A stretch of DNA of 64,000 nt, from positions 62,001 to 126,000 of the forward strand of contig NZ_FODR01000011.1 in assembly GCF_900110415.1 (NCBI RefSeq). The letters are read 5' to 3'. Under the pieces are notes generated by a model. That model was not told the origin of the DNA, made no database searches, and saw only the letters and a program-made list of their open reading frames with translations. The position numbers were made by a program, and so were the translations under genes. This document shows positions 25,701-32,684 of the stretch, piece by piece. The DNA is from Mucilaginibacter sp. OK283. GTDB lineage: Bacteria; Bacteroidota; Bacteroidia; Sphingobacteriales; Sphingobacteriaceae. How positions within the stretch are numbered: the stretch's first letter is position 1; each line of letters starts with the position of its first letter.

Positions 25701-28417
25701 AAGCCTGTTACTGTACCAGTTACCGATGGGTTGGCCGTATTAAATGCCCGGCTTACCGGAGTGGCCACGTAACTCAGTGTGTTTTTGGTGATGGTTAAGG
25801 CCGTATTGTTAACTGCGGCAGCTGTTATGTTATAGTTGGCTGCTGACAGGCCGCTTAAAGTTATAGGGTAACTGCCCACACCGCTGGCTGTGCCGGCCGT
25901 GGTACTATAAACCGGCGTACCTGTTAAAGCAGTTGCAGCGGTTTCGTTATTTACGTAACCGGTAATAGCACCGCTTAATGTAGGATTGGTTTCACCGTAA
26001 TGTTTGGTGGCTGCCTGGGCTGTAAAGATTAAATCGGCCTTGGTTACAGTAAACGCAGTGGCATTGGATGATGCAGCAGAAAACGTGTAGTTGAGTGCAT
26101 CGAGGCCGCTAACCGTAATGGGATAAGCGCCAACCGGGCTGCTAACTGTGGCTGTGGTAGCGTACGAAAGGGAATTAAGTACCTGGTCAATCGTCTGACC
26201 GTTTGCCATACCGGTAAACACTACATTCAATGCCGGGTTTACGGCACCATAAACTTTGGTTGCCGGTTGTGCGGTATAGGTAATAACAATTTTATTAAGC
26301 GTTAATGCTGTAGTATTTGCCGTAGCCTGTACAAAGCTATAATTGGCCGAGTTAAGCCCGCTTCCTACAATTCCGTACTGGATAACATTTGTGTTATTAG
26401 TAGTTACAGGAGATGTAGCATCTGCTGCCGAGGTAAAAACCATGGTACCGGTTGTGGCGGTTGCCTGGGTATCGCCATTCACAAAGCCGGTTACCGAGCC
26501 TCTAAAGGTTGGATTGGCTGCGCCGTAATCGCGCGATACAACGTTAGCGGTATAGGTTAATACTGCCTTGTTTACAGTTAGCTGCCTGCTTACATTTGAT
26601 GCCGCAAGGTACGTAGTATTGCCCTCTTGTGCTGCCGTAATATTTACGGTACCGGCACCCACAATATGCACAAGGCCGGCACTGGTTACAGTGGCTACAT
26701 TGTCGTTATCGCTGGTATAAGTTATCGGCAGCGTGCTGGCTGCTACAGCGCCTAAAGTAAAATCCGCCGCCCCATAGGTTACTGCCGGAATACTATTAAA
26801 AGTGATGGCCTGAGGGGTTTTGTCCTTGGTAATAGTGGTAGTATACGTTTTTGTGGTGAAACCATCCTGCGCGGTTACTATGGTGGTGATGGTATTACTT
26901 CCCGGGTTTAAACTGAGCGCACCGGATGCTGAACCGGATGCTACGGTTGTATTATTAATTTTCGCTGAGGCATTCGCCTGCGCAACCGTTGGGGTAATGG
27001 TTAACGACGTTACATTATAAGTCACATTTGCAGTATAGGCGGTTGTATCGGGTGCAAATACCGGACTTAAAGTACCGGAGCTGAGTGTAAAACTTGTAAG
27101 ATTAGCGTTGTTGGATAAAGTTGTGAAGCTTTTTACATCCCCGTACGAAGTACCCGCGCTACTTATTGCGTATGCCCGGGTATAATAAGTTGCCACAGGG
27201 TTAAGGCCGGTAATACTTGCCGAAAAAGCACCTATACCATTGCCCATTACCTGTTTGGTATCGGTGCCTATAACCGGCAACGCGTGTACCGAGCTATAAA
27301 CCACTCCCCTTTCTGTAACCGCTACATCGCTCCGGGCTATATTACCCCCGATTGTTACCGAGCCCGACGATATAACGGTGGCTGCTGTTGTTGTAAGCGA
27401 TGCAAGTTTAGGTACCCAAAGCCCCGGAGCAACCGCAGTTGATGGCAGGGATTGAATAGAGATTACCTCTGTTGTGTTGCCGGTGGTGAGATCAACTGAG
27501 AATATTGCCCTATGGGTTGAAAGATTGTCATAAATATACGCTTTGTTGTTACCGGCATCAAGCGCCATCTGGTATGCGGGAGCATTGATAATTGACGACT
27601 TTATAGCAACCTGGCCGGTACCGTCAGAATGTATCTTATAAAGTGCGTCATTGGCAGTTTTTGAACCTGTATTATCTGATGTTAACAAATAAATATAATC
27701 TGTAACAGGGTCATAATCGCAATCGACGCCTACAATAGAGCCTGATGCAGCGGTTGTTGGCGATACCCTGGCCACCGAGGCAGTATAGCCTGACAAACTG
27801 AGCGTTACAAATCCATGGTCGGCGAATAAATTTTCATAAACAAATACCCGGCTATTGGCAATATCGAGCGCAAGGAAAGACGGGTTTTTACAAAACCCGG
27901 TTATGAGTGTTGTCGAACCAGTGCCATCGGGCTTTACCCTTACAAGTGCGTCATTTGCAGTTGCTGTTGATGGCGTACCATCCTGTACTACATAATAAAT
28001 ATAATCGTTGACAGGATCGTACTTTATTGATTGTATCCTGCCGGTTAATGTAACCGGGATAGTTGTTGTTACAGCGCCGGTGTTTAAATCAATTACCTTT
28101 ATACTTAATCCGTTTGGCGGGGTTAATGAATATGTTTCGTATACAAATGCCCTGTGGTTAGGCAGGTCGACCTGTAATATCGTAGGTGAATATGCAATGC
28201 CTGAAACCAGGCTGATTCCCTCAGAGCCATCTGCCTTAACCCTGTATAGCGCGTCATCAACCGATTTGGTATCCTTGTTGGCGTCATTGGTTAAGTAATA
28301 TACCTGTGCATGGCTCTGCGCGGCAATGCCAACTAAAACCAAAAGCAATAAGGCCGTTAAAAGGTTACGAAGCTTATTTACCCGCGGGCTTTTTAATAAA
28401 AGTAAAGGTTTCATCAT
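19763..28417 (-). CDS. Giant T9SS-secreted repeat protein (beta-propeller, MBG, 19 cadherin-like repeats)
   Basis: A protein of 2884 residues. The signal peptide ends near AAQSHAQ (38). Residues 38-330 form a propeller-like region with repeated DALYRVKADGSE and DYIYYVVQDG/DYIYLLTSDN motifs. A fibronectin-III-like domain (335-430) and one cadherin-like beta-sandwich follow, then MBG-type domains (about 535-960; VTYGAADFT, DYGAANPTFRG, VYGAVNPAL, HYGETNPTLSG). Twelve diverged and six nearly identical ~100-residue cadherin-like domains come next, each ending in a TAQDGTTTKTYTVTVNR-like strand. The end (SPNGDGINDVF...GTYYYSLEYKDG) is the gliding-motility-associated type B sorting domain, so export by T9SS to the cell surface is expected. 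It probably acts as an adhesin or surface filament. It is very Ser/Thr/Asn-rich and almost free of Cys. PorP/SprF is the next gene. Confidence 0.93.
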   Translation of the reverse strand: MMKPLLLLKSPRVNKLRNLLTALLLLVLVGIAAQSHAQVYYLTNDANKDTKSVDDALYRVKADGSEGISLVSGIAYSPTILQVDLPNHRAFVYETYSLTPPNGLSIKVIDLNTGAVTTTIPVTLTGRIQSIKYDPVNDYIYYVVQDGTPSTATANDALVRVKPDGTGSTTLITGFCKNPSFLALDIANSRVFVYENLFADHGFVTLSLSGYTASVARVSPTTAASGSIVGVDCDYDPVTDYIYLLTSDNTGSKTANDALYKIHSDGTGQVAIKSSIINAPAYQMALDAGNNKAYIYDNLSTHRAIFSVDLTTGNTTEVISIQSLPSTAVAPGLWVPKLASLTTTAATVISSGSVTIGGNIARSDVAVTERGVVYSSVHALPVIGTDTKQVMGNGIGAFSASITGLNPVATYYTRAYAISSAGTSYGDVKSFTTLSNNANLTSFTLSSGTLSPVFAPDTTAYTANVTYNVTSLTITPTVAQANASAKINNTTVASGSASGALSLNPGSNTITTIVTAQDGFTTKTYTTTITKDKTPQAITFNSIPAVTYGAADFTLGAVAASTLPITYTSDNDNVATVTSAGLVHIVGAGTVNITAAQEGNTTYLAASNVSRQLTVNKAVLTYTANVVSRDYGAANPTFRGSVTGFVNGDTQATATTGTMVFTSAADATSPVTTNNTNVIQYGIVGSGLNSANYSFVQATANTTALTLNKIVITYTAQPATKVYGAVNPALNVVFTGMANGQTIDQVLNSLSYATTATVSSPVGAYPITVSGLDALNYTFSAASSNATAFTVTKADLIFTAQAATKHYGETNPTLSGAITGYVNNETAATALTGTPVYSTTAGTASGVGSYPITLSGLSAANYNITAAAVNNTALTITKNTLSYVATPVSRAFNTANPSVTGTVTGFLNGDTQASATTGTLSFSTTATTSTPVGTYAIDGAGLSSANYNIVQDASNASAFSIFLSTNGNLSSLAISQGSLSPSFASGTNNYTTTVATGVTSLILTPTLSDVNARVTVNGSQVTSGMSSGSISLNVGPNVIPVNVTAQDGTTTNPYNVTVTRLPSSDATLNNFTISTGTPTPDGYNVYRSSVANTVTSFDVTAVVHEPNATITVNGNPATSGTPVTLPLNLGDNAYNLVVTAQDGTTQSYYGIVINRAFSSNNLLNSLAVSAGSLSPAFDSATLNYTVQVSNATKSIDITPTFDATAYGTHDGLPAPSGAAFTSTLAIGDNQVPVTVTAQNGTPKTYNITVNRATSTDATLANLGIMTTISGLDVPFDSGTYTYNTTVTSDVTAFTLKPIATNDGATITINGTALNTATGNATTLQYFSAVEPMVIVVTAGDGVTQKTYTINVTRNFSTNNLLQSLTMNINGTITPLIPVFDPATNDYTMIISNPNVTGVVIAPVAQDSRAELRVGGVPVSTGAFKFVALQGGVNVIPVNVYSFGGGNNTYNITINRAYSSDAGLINVILSGNAGYSAIINQATNNLTATIPNNVTAIRLSPNASDPGGTVITVNGYAISGGASDNLPLAVGDNLFTIGITAADNSNTQYYTVHAIRLPFVDVTLSSLAVDKGALAPAFSPAVTSYTVVVAASDNAITVTPVASAADASVTAGGQTINASTPSYTNSALFVGNQRITVRVTAPDGVNFTSYALNVLRPSASQAFLGNIVLSSGAISPVFSRNTVNYTASVAGNVSSVNFTPVTAEATSVITVTNGGNTTTITPATPSALIPLNAGANVVTTTITSQDGSTTKTYTVTITRAVPSEDATLTGLGLSSGTLSPVFSSGIDTYTTSVNYATGSITITPAAANANALITIGGISAASGSGLSVPLNAGSNPIPVVVTAEDGITTKTYNLTVNRAAASTDATLAGLGLSDGTLSPLFDAGTIAYSATVSNATGTLTLSPFANDINATVLVNGNNLDVSGTIDIPLTVGANAITIMVKAQDSTTIKTYSLIATRQSNVGLSNLTLSKGSLSPVFDANTNAYTAAVSIGDVSITVTPTLSDTTSTVKVNGAAVLSGVASAPVTLNGGNTIIPVEITAADGITKNTYTITVSRPVSADATLTGLTTNAGSLNPVFNQAVSSYTLNVPYAVNTIKIGASTNDANAAVTANGTVIPHGALSSVISLNEGSNIISIVTTAQDGTTTSTYTLTVNRSAAGLSTNVGVSALRLSPASTLTVITGSSTINYQTSVSTPTSSITVTATTTDPNAVIRVEGNTVASGSTSAPITLNTTGSTTVHVSITAQDGATIRTYSIVVSKNGSSNPALASLSLNPTSTLTAIAGSSAVNYQTSVSASTPGITVTATAADPNAVIRVEGNVVLSGSASAPIMLNATGATIIHVSATAADGVSVRTYSITVYKNGSSNTAISSLALSPSTPLSITTGASNVNYQTSVSVTAGTVAVVAATSDPNAVIRIEGNTVASGVTSGPITLNATGSTIIHISITAEDGVSVRTYSIAVNKNGSSNALLTSLILSPASTLTATTGSSNVNYQTSVSAGTSSITIKAIASDPNSVIRVEGNIVSSGSTSDPVTLNATGTTTVHISVTAENGVTTRTFSIVVYKNGSSNTVLTSLILSPASTLTLTTGSSTINYQTSVSAATTSITVKATASDPNAVIRVEGNVVASGGISAPITLNATAPTTIHLLITAADGASLRTYSIIVYKNGSSNTALTSLALSPVSVLTLTTGSSTVNYQTSVSAVTSSITVKATASDLNSVIRVEGDVVSSGSESAPITLNASGSTTVHLSITAADGTSVRTYSIVVNKSDPGNMNLNSLALSPAIGIEKQPDEISTRNITVHQALSPNGDGINDVFIIDGIENYADNHLSIMNAGGVLIYDVQGYGSNGNVFDGHSNKNSAMQKPGTYYYSLEYKDGNETKRKTGYIILKY
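20135..21949. repeat. Six tandem ~300-base near-identical coding repeats
   Basis: They encode residues of about 2157-2761 of the giant protein. Each unit has the pattern NYQTSVSA, DPNAVIRVEGN, SGS..APITLNATGST and RTYSIVVYKNGSSN. The units differ at scattered positions but share long identical DNA blocks, unlike the twelve older domains upstream (21950-25550), which are well diverged. Recent expansion by unequal recombination is the likely cause, and copy number may vary between isolates or be misassembled. Confidence 0.85.
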
Positions 28418-28605
28418 AAAAAATTTATTGATATCTTGATTATTTTAACCGGCCTATTGCCGTTAACATTTGTTATTAAAAGCCCTGTGTTCGTATTTTT
28501 ATGTCCATGCGGGCCCATTGCAGATGTTGGTTATCAGAGTTTACTATACCAACTACAGTAAGCGGCATAAATTTCGTGGTATACTTAACAGACGTGATAT
28601 AGTAC

Positions 28606-28634
28606 AACCCCTGCCTTATTGTAAAGCAGGGGTT
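28606..28634. terminator. Hairpin between tail-collar gene and giant gene
   Basis: A perfect 9-base stem, AACCCCTGC (28606-28614) and GCAGGGGTT (28626-28634), lies 50 bases past the stop of the tail-collar gene on its strand. The following minus-strand bases are only moderately T-rich (TTGTACTATATC), so termination may be partial. The rest of this 267-base gap has no recognised feature. Confidence 0.55.
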
Positions 28635-28685
28635 AGTTCTTTTTGGTAAACCAGCCTTATTCAGGCCACCGGGTTATAATTAATA

Positions 28686-29222
28686 CTAAGGCCTTGGCGG
28701 ATAGATACCTTCCAGAGCTATAATGAAAGTTATGGCCAAAACAGGTTGAACTAATTTTACCGCGGTTGCACCTCCAACTGTTGATACCGTACCTGCGTTT
28801 AAAGTAACGTCTGGCGCAACATCTGAATACAGGTTTGTACTTTCGCCTGAAACAGAGTCGATAAGGGCCGACGGGTAAAAATTTGTTGGTAAAACCTGGT
28901 TGGCGCCGGTTGAATTGGCATTGATAAGGTGTGAGTGAGCAGGCATCTGGTCTTTTGAAAGTACAACAGATTCTGAACCATCTTTTTGACCGAGATAGTA
29001 ACCTGATGTAATGCCAGTGCTTGCACCTGCATTAACCGGTGCGCGGCCACGCAGGTCGGGCACGGCAAAATAGCTTGCACCATCACCGCCATAATAGGTC
29101 TGGATGATCGAAAATAATTTATCCCACTGATCAATTCTTAATAAGCTGCCATCGCAAAGCGCCCAGCCACGGGGGGCAAAATCGCCTGCAAACATTCTGA
29201 TCTCGCCAATGTAAGGTTCCAT
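28686..29222 (-). CDS. Phage tail-collar-domain (microcystin-dependent-like) protein
   Basis: A protein of 178 residues without a signal peptide. The collar domain is clear: EPYIGEIRMFAGDFAPRGWA, CDGSLLRIDQWDKLFSIIQT, YYGGDGASYFAVPDLRGRAP. A variable region and the closing QPVLAITFIIALEGIYPPRP strand follow. Such proteins occur in phage tail fibres, but also as stand-alone chromosomal genes in Bacteroidota and other phyla with no surrounding prophage, as here. The gene lies co-directionally upstream of the giant T9SS protein (268-base gap with a hairpin). A structural or binding role at the cell surface is a guess. Confidence 0.85.
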   Translation of the reverse strand: MEPYIGEIRMFAGDFAPRGWALCDGSLLRIDQWDKLFSIIQTYYGGDGASYFAVPDLRGRAPVNAGASTGITSGYYLGQKDGSESVVLSKDQMPAHSHLINANSTGANQVLPTNFYPSALIDSVSGESTNLYSDVAPDVTLNAGTVSTVGGATAVKLVQPVLAITFIIALEGIYPPRP

Positions 29223-29686
29223 AGTAATAAGTTTTATAGTTTAAATAATAAGTTAGTTTTAGGGGAGGAGTGAATTAGTTGTTTTGGTTTAATCGGTTAT
29301 AAATATATGCCATTATATCAAGCGAAAAATTTTATCTATAGTTAACATTCAAAACCAATTGTTATGAGCATCAGCTTAATTATCAATATTTTATAATAAT
29401 ATACCATTAGTTAATTTAATTACAAATTCCAGTGTGCAGCCACTACAACAAAGCATTATTATTGCTGCCAGGTTATGTTTAAATATTGCATCAACACACG
29501 TAACAAAACCGTTACTTCATTTTCTTTGCTTTTGTATTACATCACAAATGTCTGTTATAGTTAAAAGGTAGTATAGGGTATAATCAGCTTTTTTAAAGGT
29601 GTTTTTAAGGGTAAAAAAAGGTTTAATATAGATGTTGTGGTTCTACACATAATTAAGCACTTTCGATAAACTCAAATAACAATATC
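29223..29686. other. Divergent AT-rich intergenic region
   Basis: This 464-base region separates the minus-strand collar/giant/MNIO block from the plus-strand two-component block. It should hold promoters for both, but no clean TAnnTTTG box with a proper -33 was found. No small gene, hairpin terminator or RNA was recognised. Confidence 0.5.
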
Positions 29687-30271
29687 ATGATCAAAAAAAT
29701 TACCCTAATTACGTTGACTATTGCCGCTATTGGTTTTAGCGCATGCCAGCAAAAGCAAACCGCCGGCCCCTCGGTTGTCATCGACCCGGACACTTTAAGC
29801 CGTGAAGTTGCACTAAAGTATGTTGCCAACTACGGAAAACACGCCGGTACCGTAGATTCGACCATAACCGATGCCCAGGGCTTGGAAAAGAAAAAACAAC
29901 TACCGAATACCAGGGCCATTTATTTTAGTATTGAGCGTATGGAAGCTTTAGTTAAAAAGATTAAGGACGAAGGCGGTCAGGGTATACGCTTTTACCTGGC
30001 TGCTTATGACAGCACTTATACTAAAGGCTTTAATGGCCGTAAGCCTGCCAAAGATTATTGGGGCTATAATACTTTGGTAATGGTATCAACAAAAGATACT
30101 ACCATAAATGGTACATTATACCATTGGGATTATTACAACCAAAAACCGCCGGCTGGCAAAAACGGAGGCCTGCAAGGTTCTATCATAGGCACCACTCCCG
30201 AAAACCGTGGCGAACAATGCCCACCGCCGGCTACATGCTCTACAACCGGTGCAACACTGGTGCAACCCTAA
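29687..30271 (+). CDS. Lipoprotein of unknown function
   Basis: A protein of 194 residues. Its lipoprotein signal MIKKITLITLTIAAIGFSAC ends in the lipobox FSAC. The mature part has SREVALKYVANYGKHAGT, a long helix with AIYFSIERMEALVKKIKDEG, and GIRFYLAAYDSTY / YNTLVMVSTKDTTING strands. It ends in a Pro/Cys segment (ENRGEQCPPPATCSTTGAT). No family was recognised. It starts an apparent operon: the next gene begins 12 bases later, followed by a histidine kinase. A sensory or accessory role for the two-component system is possible. Confidence 0.75.
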   Translation: MIKKITLITLTIAAIGFSACQQKQTAGPSVVIDPDTLSREVALKYVANYGKHAGTVDSTITDAQGLEKKKQLPNTRAIYFSIERMEALVKKIKDEGGQGIRFYLAAYDSTYTKGFNGRKPAKDYWGYNTLVMVSTKDTTINGTLYHWDYYNQKPPAGKNGGLQGSIIGTTPENRGEQCPPPATCSTTGATLVQP

Positions 30272-30283
30272 TTAACAAAACAA

Positions 30284-30940
30284 ATGATGTTCATCACCAT
30301 AAATACCGGGTGTGAATTTATATGCTTCCTGGCTGCCCTCATCTTTTTAATAAAAGATAAGGATACAGCCTGGAAGCTGTTTATCCCATACCTGCTACTT
30401 ACATGCCTTGTTGAAATGACCGGTGTATACATGCGTAAAGTAGCACACGTGCCTAATTATAACCTGTACAACGCTTTTTTAATGTTTGAATGTGGCGTTA
30501 CCAGCTATACATTTTATAACTTATATAAACCGTTTAAAAACACAGGTAAATGGCTTATTGCCTGGTATGTATTCTTTATAGCAATGTGCACAACTGAGCT
30601 GGTGATGACTCATTTTAAAGCATTTGTTTCTATAACGGCAGTCGTTATGTCGGTTGTATTTGTACTGGCAAGCCTGTATTATTACTACCTTAAACTGATG
30701 GATGAAAACTTTGAGCGGCTTTCATTTTCGGCACCGTTCTGGTGGGTAAGCGGCGCGTTATTTTTTTACTTCGGCAGTACAACCTGCAACATATTTTTCG
30801 ATTATCTTTCCAGTTTAAAACCTATCAATAATCAGCTTTCAATCCGTTACTATATCTTTATTTTACTAAACATAACACTATACTCATTTTGGTCATACGC
30901 TTTTTTATGCAGATATCTTCGCAGGAAATCATCTTCCTGA
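30284..30940 (+). CDS. Six-helix membrane protein of unknown function
   Basis: A protein of 218 residues with about six to seven hydrophobic segments (for example CEFICFLAALIFLI, LFIPYLLLTCLVEM, WLIAWYVFFIAM, ITAVVMSVVFVLASLYYYYL, APFWWVSGALFFYFG, YYIFILLNITLYSFWSYAFL). There are no catalytic motifs. It overlaps the downstream histidine kinase (start 30907) by 34 bases, so translation is probably coupled. This suggests it is the sensor or transport module that goes with a kinase that has only one membrane segment of its own. Confidence 0.8.
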   Translation: MMFITINTGCEFICFLAALIFLIKDKDTAWKLFIPYLLLTCLVEMTGVYMRKVAHVPNYNLYNAFLMFECGVTSYTFYNLYKPFKNTGKWLIAWYVFFIAMCTTELVMTHFKAFVSITAVVMSVVFVLASLYYYYLKLMDENFERLSFSAPFWWVSGALFFYFGSTTCNIFFDYLSSLKPINNQLSIRYYIFILLNITLYSFWSYAFLCRYLRRKSSS

Positions 30941-31695
30941 TAGGATTAACTTCCATCATTTTTTTGATTGCCCCCCTGTTTCTGATCATTTATGTAGTTT
31001 CATATAACCGCAAAAAAAAGAAACACCAGGAGGAGAAGTTGCTGCTGCAAAAAACTTTTGAAAACGAGCTGCTTAAAAGCCAGATAGAAGTACAGGAACA
31101 AACGCTTAAAACCATCGCTTACGACCTTCACGATAATATAGGGCAGTTGCTGAGTATCACCGCCATCACCTTAAGTTCTATCGACCTGAACAATACCGAT
31201 AAAACGACCGAAAAACTTGCATTTATTGAAGACCTGACCACCCGGTCGATCAAAGAAGTAAAAGCCCTGTCGCGCCTGTTACATGGCGAAGAGCTGGTAA
31301 ATCGCGGGTTGGCCGCGGCTATTGAATTTGAACTGGAATGGCTGCAGCGATCAGACAAGTTTAAAATCAATTTCGATAAACGGAATCTCGGCTCATTTAA
31401 TGCCGACAGCGGTAAAGAAACCATCCTGTTCCGGCTGTTCCAGGAGATTATAAATAACATTATACAGCATGCCAAAGCAACGGAAATATTTATAACTTTA
31501 GAGCAGATCGAAAATTCGTTTCAGTTAACAATCCGCGATAATGGGAAAGGTTTTAATGTAGAAGAAACACTGAAACGAAAAAACGGGATGGGCCTGCACA
31601 ACATCACCAAAAGAGCGGCCATGATAAATGGCACCGCTTTTATCAACTCGGCCCCCGGAAACGGATCTGAAATTATCGTAACTATACCCTACTAA
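30907..31695 (+). CDS. NarX/DesK-type sensor histidine kinase
   Basis: A protein of 262 residues from ATG 30907; an ATG six codons earlier is possible. It has one membrane helix (7-31), a Lys-rich stop and a coiled coil (38-68). The HisKA_3 box AYDLHDNIGQLLSIT has the phospho-acceptor His75. The HATPase domain has FQEIINNIIQHAKA (N box), DNGKGF (G1) and GMGLHNITKRA (G2). It lacks an extracellular sensor domain, so input probably comes from the overlapping membrane protein or the lipoprotein. The cognate regulator follows at 31817. Confidence 0.9.
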   Translation: MQISSQEIIFLIGLTSIIFLIAPLFLIIYVVSYNRKKKKHQEEKLLLQKTFENELLKSQIEVQEQTLKTIAYDLHDNIGQLLSITAITLSSIDLNNTDKTTEKLAFIEDLTTRSIKEVKALSRLLHGEELVNRGLAAAIEFELEWLQRSDKFKINFDKRNLGSFNADSGKETILFRLFQEIINNIIQHAKATEIFITLEQIENSFQLTIRDNGKGFNVEETLKRKNGMGLHNITKRAAMINGTAFINSAPGNGSEIIVTIPY

Positions 31696-31816
31696 GTATA
31701 AGTTAATAGAACCAAGTTTTGAGTCAAAAGCTGGATCTATCCTTTTTCGACTTAGAACTTAAGACTTTCGATTAAAAACTACCAATTATTGCACAATTAA
31801 CATAACCTAAATATTA

Positions 31817-32470
31817 ATGGACGCCGATAAAATAGACATAGCCATTGTTGATGACCATACCCTTTTTCGCCAGGGCCTGGTGAGCCTGCTCAGCGATTCG
31901 GGCAAGATAAATGTAATTTTTGATGCCGAGAACGGCCAGGATATGATCCATAAGCTATCTCGCCATCCTATACCCGAGGTAATCCTGATGGATATTACCA
32001 TGCCCCAGATGGATGGTTACGAAAGCACCAAATGGATTAAAGAAAACCATCCCGAAATTAAAGTATTGGCTTTAAGTATGTTTGAAGAAGACAAGCCCAT
32101 TATCGGCATGCTTAAAAGTGGTGCCGGCGGTTATATGCTCAAACAATCAAGGGCGTCTGATCTGGTTGATGCCATAACCGGTATAGCCAAACAATCTTTT
32201 TATATTAATGAGCTGGTAAGCGGCAAATTATTACGCAATATTCAAAACAATCAACCCGTAAAAACGCTACAGGTTGAGGTAAATGCCAACGAACTAAAAT
32301 TCCTTGAACTGTGCTGCAGCGACCTCACCTACAAGCAAATAGCCGACATGATGAACCTGAGCCCACACACTATCGATAATTACCGCGAAGCGCTGTTCCA
32401 AAAATTTGAAACCAAATCAAGAACAGGCCTGGTGATTGCCGCGTTAAGGCAGGAATTGATAAAGATATAA
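31817..32470 (+). CDS. NarL/LuxR-family response regulator
   Basis: A protein of 217 residues. The receiver domain has VDDHTLFRQG, the phospho-acceptor Asp59 in ILMDITMPQMDG, ALSMFEED and the Lys block GYMLKQSRASDL. The C-terminal LuxR helix-turn-helix reads ELCCSDLTYKQIADMMNLSP and HTIDNYREALFQKFETKSR. It is the output partner of the kinase encoded 121 bases upstream. Targets are unknown. No surface-protein operator shared with nearby genes was spotted. Confidence 0.92.
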   Translation: MDADKIDIAIVDDHTLFRQGLVSLLSDSGKINVIFDAENGQDMIHKLSRHPIPEVILMDITMPQMDGYESTKWIKENHPEIKVLALSMFEEDKPIIGMLKSGAGGYMLKQSRASDLVDAITGIAKQSFYINELVSGKLLRNIQNNQPVKTLQVEVNANELKFLELCCSDLTYKQIADMMNLSPHTIDNYREALFQKFETKSRTGLVIAALRQELIKI

Positions 32471-32492
32471 GGGGCCTGTTTTAACTATCCGA

Positions 32493-32523
32493 AGTCATGC
32501 CGATTACTTGTTTCGGCATGACT
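32493..32523 (+). terminator. Hairpin after the response regulator
   Basis: A perfect 11-base stem, AGTCATGCCGA (32493-32503) and TCGGCATGACT (32513-32523), with a 9-base loop. It has no T run, and it resembles the extragenic repeat family more than a classical terminator. Confidence 0.45.
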
Positions 32524-32526
32524 GAA

Positions 32527-32666
32527 GTATAACGCGAAGAAAATGTCATCCTGAACTTGTTTCAGGTTCCCTACAGGACGGTAGCCGTCATGGTGTTCAC
32601 CTTGCATGTGGGGTGCCGAAACAAGTTTGGCACAACTGTAGTGTAACGCGAAGAAAATGTCATTCC
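32527..32666. repeat. Direct-repeat extragenic element
   Basis: GTATAACGCGAAGAAAATGTCATCC (32527-32551) recurs at 32641-32666 with two small differences. Between them are CCTGAAC..GTTTCAGG and GCCGAAACAAGTTTGGC segments that echo the hairpin just upstream. No gene is present. Confidence 0.6.
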
Positions 32667-32684
32667 CCTGCCATCTTCCCGGTT

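Noticed and set aside
19850..28298. Many plus-strand open frames opposite the giant gene
   Set aside because: They mirror the Thr/Ser/Ala-rich codon pattern of the minus strand and have no independent start context or family.
28686..29222. Prophage or tailocin remnant
   Set aside because: Only the collar domain is phage-like; no other phage structural, lysis or integration gene is nearby.
30889..30906. Earlier ATG (MVIRFF) of the histidine kinase
   Set aside because: It is possible, but the ATG at 30907 places the membrane helix at a normal position and reduces the overlap; this was not decisive.
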